IMG/VR virus record: IMGVR_UViG_3300042010_000106
Coordinates: 186,001 to 250,000 of that record
Length of the DNA: 64,000 nucleotides
DNA from: a virus
Reading direction: 5' to 3' (one strand)
Part shown: piece after piece, positions 34,439-42,114 of the stretch
Layout of the letters: each line of letters begins with the position of its first letter
Numbering within the stretch: position 1 is the stretch's first letter
Made by a program: the position numbers and the translations under genes
Notes under the pieces: generated by a model
Databases searched by the model: none
The model's input: the letters and a program-made list of their open reading frames with translations, nothing else
What the model was told of the DNA's origin: nothing

Positions 34439-34462
34439 GGGGCCAACACTTTTGCTGGCCCC
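34439..34462 (-). terminator. Strong intrinsic terminator after the recombinase
   Basis: Minus strand GGGGCCAGCA pairs with TGTTGGCCCC around AAAG (one wobble), followed by TTTTC. Confidence 0.85.
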
Positions 34463-34468
34463 GATTTG

Positions 34469-35968
34469 TTACTCTTCGTCTGCCGAATCGTCGTCGCCTT
34501 TGGACTTCGCTTTCGCAGCTTTTTTGGTGTGGCTGTTTTTGATTTCGTCGAGATAAAGATCGTAACCTTTACCGCTGGCGATTTGCTTGCGGCACCATTC
34601 GTAAATACGAACAGGCTTCGGCAGTTTCATGGATTGGCAGCCTTTCTTAATCAGCTCTGCATCACCATCAACCATCGCTTTGAATTCAAACCACGACAGA
34701 ACTTTACCAGCGAACGGCGTACCTTCACCGAACTTGATTTTGTTCCGTTGTCCGCTGACTTGTCCGGTTTCTTTCAGGTATGTGTAGCAATCCCACACCC
34801 GGTCGAAACCCAAACCTTCCCCGTTGGCATTCGCAACGTACAGACGCAAAGTCATGTTCGCTTTTTGCGGGCCACCGAGTTTGTTTTTGAAAGCGTGACA
34901 GCGAATATAACGGTACGTGTCGATACCTTCACCGGTCAACGAATCCTCTTCTTCCATCATCCCTTTTCCGTGAGGAATTGAGATTGGAGTCATACGGAAA
35001 CGCGCATCAGCAAAGAAGCGCAACGCAGTACCGCACGGCTCTTTCTTATCAGGGCCGTACATCGCCATTGGAACTTCACGCAATTGGTTAATACCGAAAA
35101 CCAGAACGCGTTTTTCTTTCATGCGGCCTTTAACACGTTTGATGCCATCGGCAAACATACGCGCTTGAGACGCCAGACCATCCGAACCGTCGTCCTTATC
35201 GTCTGCGCGGCGGGAAAGCATCGCAGGATAGGAGTCAACAAGGAAAATCGCTTGCGGCAAACCGTGTGGCGCAGGGACTTTGAACTTGTTGAAACGCTTG
35301 AAGTATTTGGCGCAGTATTGGCCCTTCAGCATTTTCTGGTTGGATTTGGTGTTCGCATAAATGAAGTAGTAATCGCCGTCGATCAGCAGAACAGACGGGA
35401 GAATTTTCAACACTTTTGCGAGTGAGTCGAAGAAGTCTTCACCTACAGCCGGTGCGTAGTAACGAATACGCGGCTTGACGATGTAGTTACCTTCTTTGTC
35501 CTGCACACCAAATACTTCGGACGCAGAAGAATTCTTCCCGAGTCCGTTGTACGTCCACATTTGGTTTGCGTATTCCGCCGAGAACGAACCTTCGTAGTCG
35601 AAGAAAAACGCCATACCTTTAAATTCGACCATACGAATGATCGAACCCATAACGGTTGTTGCAAGCGTGGTTTTACACGATTGTTCTTCACCGTAAAACG
35701 TGTACCAGCCACCGGCCACCAGACCGCCAGCCATCATCAGGTTCAGGCACAACAGGCCCGTATCCAAACGATCTTCTTTTTCGTTAACCGACATGGAAGT
35801 AAGGCCGACCGCCTTTTCCATATTGTCGATTTCTACGTCCAAGTGCGCATACGGGTTAAAGCCGCTAACCTCCGCGCTTTTCTTGGTTGCTAATTCTTTC
35901 TTTGCCTGAGCTGGCGTCAACTTGGGCGCCAAATTCAGCTTCTTCGACTTTACAACTTCTTTAGCCAT
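34469..35968 (-). CDS. RecA/UvsX-like recombinase with altered Walker A
   Basis: 499 aa, longer than RecA (about 350) because of N- and C-terminal extensions. Pairs homologous DNA strands in repair and recombination-dependent replication. ATPase core: Walker A GEEQSCKTT at 93-101, where the usual Gly before Lys is Cys98; FFFDYEG near 121-127 holds the expected Glu; SVLLIDGDY near 192-200 and AIFLVDSYPAML about 235 are Walker B/L1-like strands; FGINQLREVPM follows as in RecA switch regions. C-terminus ends in an acidic tail (KGDDDSADEE) as in RecA. Located next to the putative ssDNA-binding protein. Confidence 0.85.
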   Translation of the reverse strand: MAKEVVKSKKLNLAPKLTPAQAKKELATKKSAEVSGFNPYAHLDVEIDNMEKAVGLTSMSVNEKEDRLDTGLLCLNLMMAGGLVAGGWYTFYGEEQSCKTTLATTVMGSIIRMVEFKGMAFFFDYEGSFSAEYANQMWTYNGLGKNSSASEVFGVQDKEGNYIVKPRIRYYAPAVGEDFFDSLAKVLKILPSVLLIDGDYYFIYANTKSNQKMLKGQYCAKYFKRFNKFKVPAPHGLPQAIFLVDSYPAMLSRRADDKDDGSDGLASQARMFADGIKRVKGRMKEKRVLVFGINQLREVPMAMYGPDKKEPCGTALRFFADARFRMTPISIPHGKGMMEEEDSLTGEGIDTYRYIRCHAFKNKLGGPQKANMTLRLYVANANGEGLGFDRVWDCYTYLKETGQVSGQRNKIKFGEGTPFAGKVLSWFEFKAMVDGDAELIKKGCQSMKLPKPVRIYEWCRKQIASGKGYDLYLDEIKNSHTKKAAKAKSKGDDDSADEE

Positions 35969-35985
35969 TCACTACCCTGCAAGGT

Positions 35986-36007
35986 GCGCAGGCCCGAAGG
36001 CCCACGC
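35986..36007 (-). terminator. UUCG-loop hairpin terminator
   Basis: Minus strand GCGTGGGCC pairs with GGCCTGCGC (two wobble pairs) around a TTCG tetraloop. No U-run follows, so it may be a transcript stabiliser as much as a terminator. It lies 15 nt after the ssDNA-binding-like gene. Confidence 0.6.
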
Positions 36008-36021
36008 GGTGCTAATTCAGA

Positions 36022-37191
36022 TTACTTCTTTTTCTTTTTCTTCGCAGGTGCTTCGTCTTTCGACGATTTCTTTTTCTTCGAAGACTTTTCTTCTACCGCT
36101 GCCTTTTTCTTTTTCTTCGGCTTTGGTTCGTCGTCATCGTCATCGTCGATCTTGGTTTTCTTTTTCTTCTTCGGTTTGATGTCGTCTTCGTCGTCGTCAT
36201 CGTCTACCGATTTCTTTTTCTTTTTCTTGGCTTTTGGTTCGTCGTCTTCGTCGTCTTCATCGGCGAAAGGCTTTTTACCGCTGCCTTTTTTGCTTTTCTT
36301 CGACTTTGGTTCGTCGTCATCATCGTCATCGTCGAGGCTGCGTTTCTTTTTGCCTTTCGATTTCGGTTCGTCGTCTTCGTCATCGTCGTCATCGTCAGCA
36401 AGATCGGCGCCGACAACTTTCATACGCTTAACGTCTTCGTTCGCTTGCTCTTCAGTCATACGACCGGTTGCGTCGAGCAGTTTTTCGGTCAGTTCCCAAA
36501 CCAAATACGCGCGTTCTTCTTTGGTCAACGGAACAGCGCCGTCGTCCACTTTGTCGATGCTGTATTTGTCAGTACCCGGTGCATCTTTCTTGTATTTCAC
36601 TTTCACGTCGAAACCGTAATCGGCGTCGGTCGCGTCGTACTGTTCTTTCTTGCCGGTCTTTTTGTTTTTGCGCTTGTTGTCTTCCGACAATTCGTTCATA
36701 CGCATGATCATGGTCATGGTAAAACGAGCAACGCCTACCGGTGTCCAAGTTTCAGAATTGATATCCTTGAAACCGGTCTTCGCTTCTTCCTTGGTAGGCT
36801 TCGGCGATTTGCGCGGTGCGCCTTCTTCTTGCTTGTCACGGTCGATTGCGTTGAACAACCAGAAATCGCCGGAACGTGCAGGAGAGGTTTTGCGGTCTGC
36901 TGTGATCAGCGCTTTGAACGGGCAACGAACGCCTTTCTTCGGTTTGTCCGGGTTGGCCGGGTCGAAAGAAATGTCGTAACGAGGAATCTGGATTTCCTTG
37001 TTTTCGGCGCCGGTGTAAATGTTGATCCAGATTTGACGAACCTGCAACGGGGCAAGTGGCAGCAGACGAATCGGCTTCCATTTCTTGTCCACGTATTTGA
37101 TCATTTCAACGACTTCTTCCATACGGACAGAATCGTTGCGGGAATTGGTCTTGATAGAACCAAAACCCTTAAACGACGATAGACCACTCAT
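36022..37191 (-). CDS. Putative ssDNA-binding protein with Lys/Asp alternating tail
   Basis: 389 aa. Residues about 35-215 resemble large-phage gp32-type proteins: KWKPIRLLPLAPLQVRQIWI, a YDISFDP segment and PARSGDFWLFNAIDRDK. From about 265 the protein is an extraordinary tail of acidic runs (DDDDDDEDDEPKSK) alternating with Lys runs (PKKKKKK), repeated about six times. Acidic tails recruit replication partners in SSB and gp32; the alternation with Lys is unusual. Neighbour of the recombinase. The assignment rests on the N-terminal pattern and context. Confidence 0.7.
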   Translation of the reverse strand: MSGLSSFKGFGSIKTNSRNDSVRMEEVVEMIKYVDKKWKPIRLLPLAPLQVRQIWINIYTGAENKEIQIPRYDISFDPANPDKPKKGVRCPFKALITADRKTSPARSGDFWLFNAIDRDKQEEGAPRKSPKPTKEEAKTGFKDINSETWTPVGVARFTMTMIMRMNELSEDNKRKNKKTGKKEQYDATDADYGFDVKVKYKKDAPGTDKYSIDKVDDGAVPLTKEERAYLVWELTEKLLDATGRMTEEQANEDVKRMKVVGADLADDDDDDEDDEPKSKGKKKRSLDDDDDDDEPKSKKSKKGSGKKPFADEDDEDDEPKAKKKKKKSVDDDDDEDDIKPKKKKKTKIDDDDDDEPKPKKKKKAAVEEKSSKKKKSSKDEAPAKKKKKK

Positions 37192-37316
37192 GCACTTACC
37201 TCAATATAGTTTGTTTTCAACACTCGAAAGGCGTGACCATTCGGAATGTCATTTACAGTTTTCGCGACGAATTCCACGCCAGCTTTAACCAGCAAAACAA
37301 GGCATGGAAAATTCAT
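37188..37316 (-). CDS. Very small coupled gene (42 aa)
   Basis: 42 aa, begins MNFPCLVLLVKAGVEF. Its ATG overlaps the previous stop (ATGA) and its stop overlaps the next start (ATGA), so it would be translationally coupled on both sides. It contains the AAACTGTAAA motif as codons Lys-Thr-Val-Asn. Looks like a compact beta-hairpin protein; function unknown. The perfect spacing is the main evidence that it is real. Confidence 0.6.
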   Translation of the reverse strand: MNFPCLVLLVKAGVEFVAKTVNDIPNGHAFRVLKTNYIEVSA

Positions 37317-37813
37317 TTCGTTTCAACCGGTGTGTTGTTCCATGCTTCCATCGCTTCGTTGTACGTCGGGTAAAGCTTGTCACCGACTTTGTACTGTTCA
37401 GAAGGGAGGAAAGGAAACGTGATTTCTTCGTTCGGTCGAGTACGATAAGAACCGTCGCGCTCTACAAGTTTGATGCCTTCCACGTCGAGAGTTTTCCCGG
37501 TGCCGACATGCCGAACCAAACGTGTGCAACGTTTGTGCTGTAGGTATTCACCAGCACGTTTTTCCCATTGGTCGGGAGTGTCTACAACGGGCGTTAGCGG
37601 ATCTTGGCGTGCCAGACAAAGCACCATTCCCATAATTGGGTCGAAGGCAGCGCCTGACATTCCCTGCGCATCAATCGCGTACAGGATTTGCAGAACAGAA
37701 TTGTGCAAATCTTCCTGCAACTGAATATCACTTGGAATTGTTTCGGGCGATGCTTTGAACTGCGTCATAAGCAAAGCCAATTCGCTTTTTGCGTGATCAA
37801 TCAACGTGGACAT
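37313..37813 (-). CDS. Hypothetical protein (166 aa)
   Basis: Helical N-terminus (DHAKSELALLMTQFKASPE) and a C-terminal half with Arg-rich beta segments (TRLVRHVGTGKTLDVEG). No recognised family. Lies between the sigma factor and the ssDNA-binding-like gene; a CCGG GAG element precedes the ATG. The upstream gap of about 90 nt holds an AAACTGTAAA motif. Confidence 0.85.
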   Translation of the reverse strand: MSTLIDHAKSELALLMTQFKASPETIPSDIQLQEDLHNSVLQILYAIDAQGMSGAAFDPIMGMVLCLARQDPLTPVVDTPDQWEKRAGEYLQHKRCTRLVRHVGTGKTLDVEGIKLVERDGSYRTRPNEEITFPFLPSEQYKVGDKLYPTYNEAMEAWNNTPVETK

Positions 37814-37891
37814 AAAGCTCTCCGGTGTTTACCAAAATGCCGAGTCTGTTGCCCGGCTATTCCAGAAGAATTTCTTTGTTGCTTTGATGTC

Positions 37892-37902
37892 TTTACAGTT
37901 TT
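37892..37902 (-). promoter_or_regulatory. AAACTGTAAAG motif at the end of the sigma gene
   Basis: Minus strand AAAACTGTAAAG directly overlaps the sigma factor stop codon and lies about 80 nt before the next start. No convincing flanking stem here. One of the recurrent motif copies. Confidence 0.4.
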
Positions 37903-38914
37903 ATGCCAGCCCTTCGGCGCGCATATGGTCAAGCATTTTGAATCGTTCGTCATGGGTAAAGTATTCACCGATATCCATACTCAAACGAGCCAATCCGATT
38001 GGATCGACTTTCTTGGCAAGCTTCTGCACAAGAATAATCTGTTGATCTTTTTCCAAATCTTTTTCCATGGGTGCATTGTCTGCAAGCACGGCATGCAAAC
38101 CCATTTCCCCATCTTCGTCATCGCCACCATAAACCGCGTCGAGGCTGGTACTGAAATTCACTTCGGTACTGGTGCCTTCGTACAATTTTTTACGCTGCGT
38201 CTGCGGCACAGTGTAGGCAATTCCGTATTCGTGTTCTTTCGTTGTCGTCGTGGCGTTCTTTGCCCACGTTCCGATGTACGAAGTAAGCGCACCTTTGCGA
38301 CTGTCGTATTTATCCAGCGCAGTAATTACACTGCGGTGAATTGACTGCACCAAATCTCGATAGCTTGAATTGCTGCCGGGGTTGGTGGTGTGTGCTTTGG
38401 CGAGCTTGTTGTTATTTTTTATGTAGTGACCGATTACAGCGTTCCGGTATTCATAAAATTTCTTCAGGTACGGCGCCGAGATTTGCACAGCTTTGTACAT
38501 TTCGTGGCGACTGCACCGTCCAATTTCTGCGGCGTATTTGTCGAACTTAACTTGCTGCGCACGTGTAGGATTCGACATGAACAGGTTGTAGTCTCGCACG
38601 TAGCCTTCGGTATCCTTTACGAATGCACGAATGAAACGATGAATAAAACTACGTTCAATGCGGGTGTCACGAACGAGTGCAAACTTTTGGTGGCGGTCAC
38701 TCACCGACAAAAACGCAGCAAGCTTTTCGACCACGACTTCACGGTCAAGCGAACTGAGTTTTCGTTTCCGGTTGGTGGCAATCAGCAGCAGTAAATACTC
38801 AACCTGTGCGTCGAAAACGTTGGTGTAAAGAATCAGAGGCTCAAGGGCTTTGAACAGAAACATATCCATGATCTGCTGTATCTGTTCACCCGTCATATTT
38901 TTATCAGCAGACAA
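37901..38914 (-). CDS. Sigma-70-family RNA polymerase sigma factor
   Basis: 337 aa. Start is TTG at 38914 with AAGGAGG ideally spaced, so the rare start is well supported. Region 2 is recognisable at about 155-240: EYRNAVIGHYIK, then SSYRDLVQSIHRSVITALDK (core-binding 2.1-2.2), YDSRKGALTSYIGTWAKNA (2.3) and VPQTQRKK (towards 2.4/3.0). The rest is divergent and an acidic stretch (GGDDEDGEMG) follows; region 4 is not clear. It would direct host RNA polymerase to phage promoters, fitting the absence of any phage RNA polymerase in this window. Confidence 0.8.
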   Translation of the reverse strand: MSADKNMTGEQIQQIMDMFLFKALEPLILYTNVFDAQVEYLLLLIATNRKRKLSSLDREVVVEKLAAFLSVSDRHQKFALVRDTRIERSFIHRFIRAFVKDTEGYVRDYNLFMSNPTRAQQVKFDKYAAEIGRCSRHEMYKAVQISAPYLKKFYEYRNAVIGHYIKNNNKLAKAHTTNPGSNSSYRDLVQSIHRSVITALDKYDSRKGALTSYIGTWAKNATTTTKEHEYGIAYTVPQTQRKKLYEGTSTEVNFSTSLDAVYGGDDEDGEMGLHAVLADNAPMEKDLEKDQQIILVQKLAKKVDPIGLARLSMDIGEYFTHDERFKMLDHMRAEGLA

Positions 38915-38924
38915 TTTAACCTCC

Positions 38925-39191
38925 TTAAAACGGTTCGTTTCCGGTTTTCATCGCATCGCGTTTGTCGCGTTGGATAATGAGTGTGCAACGTTCATCGCCC
39001 ACCAAACATTCGTCTGGCATTCCTTTGCATTCGCTCTGACAACAATCAGCACAAATCCAACCACATTCACCGCGTGCGGCTTGGTCTGTCCACGCACGCA
39101 TACTTTCGTTCATGCCTTCGATGTGTGCGTCGAGTTTGTGTGCAGGAATATCAGAAACTTTTACAAATTCACTTTCGTGCACAGTTGTCAT
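38925..39191 (-). CDS. Cys-rich small protein
   Basis: 88 aa from the ATG at 39191, which overlaps the stop codon of the Tad2-like gene (ATGA); an upstream in-frame ATG lies deep in that gene and is rejected. Six Cys in a short span (GECGWICADCCQSEC then DECLVGDERC) suggest zinc binding. Function unknown. Located directly before the sigma factor gene's neighbour, so possibly regulatory. Confidence 0.75.
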   Translation of the reverse strand: MTTVHESEFVKVSDIPAHKLDAHIEGMNESMRAWTDQAARGECGWICADCCQSECKGMPDECLVGDERCTLIIQRDKRDAMKTGNEPF

Positions 39192-39400
39192 TCGACAAGT
39201 TCCCAATCGTCGGCGGTCAAATCGCCAATGGAAGGAACCCAACCCGGTTGGATATCACCGTTCGGTTTTTTCATGATGAAATACGGTTGCACACGGGCAC
39301 CGCCAACAGCGAATTCTACGTGCATGCCTTTGCCGTTCCAGCCGGTACGGGTCAGTTTTTTATTTGCTTTGAGTTCAAGAAGAGCAGCACTGAAATCCAT
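39188..39400 (-). CDS. DUF2829 / Tad2-like predicted anti-Thoeris protein
   Basis: 70 aa. Matches the DUF2829 pattern: ALLELKANKKLTRTGWNGKGM at the start and DLTADDWELVE at the end, with the conserved Trp residues and the PYFIMKKPNGDIQPGW segment. Family members (Tad2) bind and sequester the cyclic-ADP-ribose-type signal of Thoeris defence, so the NADase effector stays off. It sits in a run of small accessory genes, typical for anti-defence proteins. Whether it binds the Thoeris signal or another nucleotide cannot be told. Confidence 0.8.
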   Translation of the reverse strand: MDFSAALLELKANKKLTRTGWNGKGMHVEFAVGGARVQPYFIMKKPNGDIQPGWVPSIGDLTADDWELVE

Positions 39401-39406
39401 GATGTT

Positions 39407-39571
39407 TTATCCTGTGATGGAGTGAATCCAAGGCTTGACGTATTGCCATGCCCACGGAACCGCGACGAAAAGAATAAAGCCAATTGCAACACCGCCACCA
39501 ATGCAGCACAGGCCAATAAATTTCATGGCGCCGCCAATGTCGATGTATCCGCGTTGTTTGTTTTTGTTCAT
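39407..39571 (-). CDS. Small membrane protein (54 aa)
   Basis: Starts at 39571 in an ATGA overlap with the preceding gene. After a charged N-terminus there is one transmembrane helix (FIGLCCIGGGVAIGFILFVA, about 18-37), then WAWQYVKPW. Function unknown; could affect host membrane or lysis timing. Confidence 0.75.
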   Translation of the reverse strand: MNKNKQRGYIDIGGAMKFIGLCCIGGGVAIGFILFVAVPWAWQYVKPWIHSITG

Positions 39572-40026
39572 GATGTAAAACCATCCCCGAGTCTGGTGTG
39601 CACGGATTTTGCAAACTGTTCGCGCCATTCACCTTCAATGTCGGCCACCTTAAATCGTTTGCTGGTGCCGCCCCACTGGAAACCATTTCCTACGCGGTCG
39701 GTCGAGCTTGTCTGACAGCCCCCGTCGGAATCGAACGTGTACGAAATCGAATCACGATAACGTAAAACAATTGTCGCTGTGTGCGGCGTGAAAGTCACAA
39801 CGTAATCGTACTTCGCGATAATTGGCAGCATGCGCAAAACAGGAATCATTGCGACGGTAGATAACCCGTCTTGATCCATGTTGATCGCAACGTTGTTATA
39901 GTCTTCCGGCAACAAATCGTGAATTTTATCCGCCTGATTCAGCGAGATATGATCATGCAAACTGTTCAGATACGCCAACGTCGGGTGCAGTTGTTCGTCC
40001 CACGCTTTCCAGTCGATATTGTTCAT
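39568..40026 (-). CDS. Hypothetical protein, paralogue pair member 1
   Basis: 152 aa. Begins MNNIDWKAWDEQLHPTLAYL; the pattern of D-W-x-x-W near the N-terminus, an LLP segment, a VLR-M-LP strand region and an ATIVLRYRDSISYTFD strand is repeated in the next gene (40028-40471). Probably a duplicated family of unknown function. Confidence 0.85.
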   Translation of the reverse strand: MNNIDWKAWDEQLHPTLAYLNSLHDHISLNQADKIHDLLPEDYNNVAINMDQDGLSTVAMIPVLRMLPIIAKYDYVVTFTPHTATIVLRYRDSISYTFDSDGGCQTSSTDRVGNGFQWGGTSKRFKVADIEGEWREQFAKSVHTRLGDGFTS

Positions 40027-40027
40027 G

Positions 40028-40471
40028 TCAGTTATCCAGAATACTCAGAAGTTTTTTCAGAGTGCGTTCACGTCCGCGCTTTACCGTCACGTTCACACCA
40101 CCTTCGATTTCAACACCGTGTGACGGACTGCATTCGGTGTACGAAAGTTTGTAGTTGAGGTATGAACTTTCGTCGATTGTGAAGAGCAGGTGCATGTCGT
40201 CACGCAGAACCAAAATGGTTGCGGACTTTCCATCTTCGGCCATGCGGAAAACGTACGGGCGCATGAACGTTACAGGAAGCACTTGCAGAACACGACCAAA
40301 CAATCCGCCGTCAATATGCTGAAGCATGCCGATGTTCATATTGCCGTGCATCACAGGTGGCAAACTTTCGAGAACTTCACGCACAGTTAAAGCGCTCACG
40401 TTTCCTACGTCTGCCATTGCCGCGACCATTGGATCGACAGCGGTGTACCACTCGTCCCAATCAAAATTCAT
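40028..40471 (-). CDS. Hypothetical protein, paralogue pair member 2
   Basis: 147 aa. Begins MNFDWDEWYTAVDP and contains ESLPPVMHGNM, RVLQVLPVT and SATILVLRDDMHLLFTID, matching the order of segments in the 152-aa neighbour. The C-terminus is basic (RGRERTLKKLL). Function unknown. Confidence 0.85.
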   Translation of the reverse strand: MNFDWDEWYTAVDPMVAAMADVGNVSALTVREVLESLPPVMHGNMNIGMLQHIDGGLFGRVLQVLPVTFMRPYVFRMAEDGKSATILVLRDDMHLLFTIDESSYLNYKLSYTECSPSHGVEIEGGVNVTVKRGRERTLKKLLSILDN

Positions 40472-40480
40472 GATGTTTCC

Positions 40481-40687
40481 TCAGTCAAATATGCGCACCG
40501 GGATTATAAAAGTCGCCGGGTCACGCACTTTAAGTTCTTCCATTATTTGAATCTTTTTGTCGGGACTGTAACGGTTCCAGTCGCAGACTTCTTCAATCGT
40601 TCTTTTGCACCCCTTGCACAAGTCGTCGCCAACGTTGTGCGAACATTTACCGATGCAAGGAGTATTGCGTGGGCGGCTTACACTCAC
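40481..40687 (-). CDS. DUF1289-family small zinc-type protein
   Basis: 68 aa. Matches DUF1289: CIGKCSHNVGDDLCKGCKRT at 11-30 has the four conserved Cys of a likely zinc site, followed by IEEVCDWNRYSPDKK. Such proteins are short bacterial proteins of unknown role, so this may be acquired from a host. Coupled to the YqeY-like gene upstream by a 4-nt overlap. Confidence 0.8.
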   Translation of the reverse strand: MSVSRPRNTPCIGKCSHNVGDDLCKGCKRTIEEVCDWNRYSPDKKIQIMEELKVRDPATFIIPVRIFD

Positions 40688-41124
40688 AACGCGTTGTAGA
40701 CCTGCGCAGCCGTGCCCGGTTTGAAACGGTCGGTGTATTTTGTACGCAGGTGTTTCTGGAAATCACCGATAGACACAGGGCCGTCGAGAACAAGTTCAAC
40801 CAGAATTGTGCGCAGCTCTTCTTCGGTCAGCAGCGTAGGCAGGTACTGCGACAGCATTGTGTTCTGCTTTTCCAGAAACAGAATTTTGTCCGCATAGTCT
40901 TCTTGAGTCGATGCGCGTAGCAGGCCGATGGTTTCGGTGTTGGCTACGGTAATCAGGCGGATGATTTCGATCAACGCGCCGTCACCAACTTTTGGTTTCT
41001 TCAGCGTTGCACCAGTTTGATAATCACCGAGAATTTGCGTGAGGATTTGATACGCTGGTGTATCACGCGACTGGCGAGCAATTGCGCGGTCAGCGACGAT
41101 ACGGTCTAGCACAGTTACGGTCAT
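40684..41124 (-). CDS. GatB/YqeY-domain protein
   Basis: 146 aa, the usual size of YqeY. Visible family features: a helical N-terminus, KILFLEKQNTMLSQYLPTLL with the typical LP near 94-96, and the TEEELRTILVEL helix, ending TAAQVYNAL. YqeY resembles the tRNA-binding tail of GatB; its function in phages is unknown. It overlaps the preceding gene by 35 nt. Confidence 0.7.
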   Translation of the reverse strand: MTVTVLDRIVADRAIARQSRDTPAYQILTQILGDYQTGATLKKPKVGDGALIEIIRLITVANTETIGLLRASTQEDYADKILFLEKQNTMLSQYLPTLLTEEELRTILVELVLDGPVSIGDFQKHLRTKYTDRFKPGTAAQVYNAL

Positions 41125-41842
41125 ACGCTATTGTGTCCTTTTTAGAAAATGGTAGAAGCACCACAGTGGCTCTGTACATAACGCCGCCAGTGGAATTTTT
41201 CTTGTTTGTTGGGTAGTTGTACACACCACCAACTTCCCACGTTGCATCGTAGCCTTCCAATTCTTTTTCGACAGCTTCCAATAGGCTGCGGTAGGCCGCA
41301 ATTGAATCCTCTGCTGGTTCACCGAAAATTGATTTGGATTTTATGTATACTCGCTCGCCTGTCATTGCGTCGAGGCGCACTACGCTGCCGCGCCCGCTTG
41401 GGCCGAAAGGCATTTCCTCAACTTCCACACCCATCAACGCCAAATCAGCAGCGAATTTATCAGGACGTGTTTTCACTTCTGTCGGTTGACGGCCAGTTTC
41501 TTCAGGCAGACGCAAGGTGCCGTACGTGATGTGAATGTACACGCCACAATCGTTGATATCATTTTTCGTTTTACCAATCCGCAAATCGCACGGGCGAAAG
41601 AACAGATAATTGAAAAGTTTTGACTGTTCAATCATGTGTTCCCGCACAAGTTGTTCGGCGCCTTCACGTGTGTCAGCAGTCGCTTGAAAAACACGTTCTT
41701 CAAGGGCATGAACCTGACGACTAATGTTTACACGTGTGCGAAATAATTCGTGCTGGCGTACTTTCTGGATGTGGTCGAAATGATTCACAGCCATTATGTA
41801 TGCGTGCTGGTGTTCGGGCAATTTGTACACGGCACACCTCAC
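41090..41842 (-). CDS. Hypothetical protein (GTG start)
   Basis: 250 aa. The GTG at 41842 overlaps the upstream stop (GTGA), which supports it; an internal ATG 48 nt later lacks a site. Contains a helical region with E-R-V-F-Q-A-T-type heptads and a beta-rich middle (DCGVYIHITYGTLRLPEET). No recognised family. Confidence 0.8.
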   Translation of the reverse strand: MRCAVYKLPEHQHAYIMAVNHFDHIQKVRQHELFRTRVNISRQVHALEERVFQATADTREGAEQLVREHMIEQSKLFNYLFFRPCDLRIGKTKNDINDCGVYIHITYGTLRLPEETGRQPTEVKTRPDKFAADLALMGVEVEEMPFGPSGRGSVVRLDAMTGERVYIKSKSIFGEPAEDSIAAYRSLLEAVEKELEGYDATWEVGGVYNYPTNKKNSTGGVMYRATVVLLPFSKKDTIAYDRNCARPYRR

Positions 41843-42114
41843 GCGATCAGGTACGGTTCCAGCGTGGCGATATTTTCAGTGACGTAGGCCACCGATTGCC
41901 CAACACATTGCGGCAACGACAGACGATACGCAGTGACCACCAGCAGCACGCATTTACGTACTTTGGTTTCGTCGAGGTCGGCACCGTTCAGATGCGCGCT
42001 GTACGCGTCAGTCTGTTCAATCACGCGTGTAAGCGCAGCGACTTTCTGCGTTTGTTTGTTGCGTTGGAATTCTGCCAAATCTTTTTCGATGCGTAGAAGC
42101 AATTCGGTTTTCAT
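41839..42114 (-). CDS. Small helical protein
   Basis: 91 aa, predicted coiled coil in the first 35 residues (LLRIEKDLAEFQRNKQTQK), then LLVVTAYRLSLPQCV. Coupled on both sides by 4-nt overlaps. Function unknown. Confidence 0.8.
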   Translation of the reverse strand: MKTELLLRIEKDLAEFQRNKQTQKVAALTRVIEQTDAYSAHLNGADLDETKVRKCVLLVVTAYRLSLPQCVGQSVAYVTENIATLEPYLIA

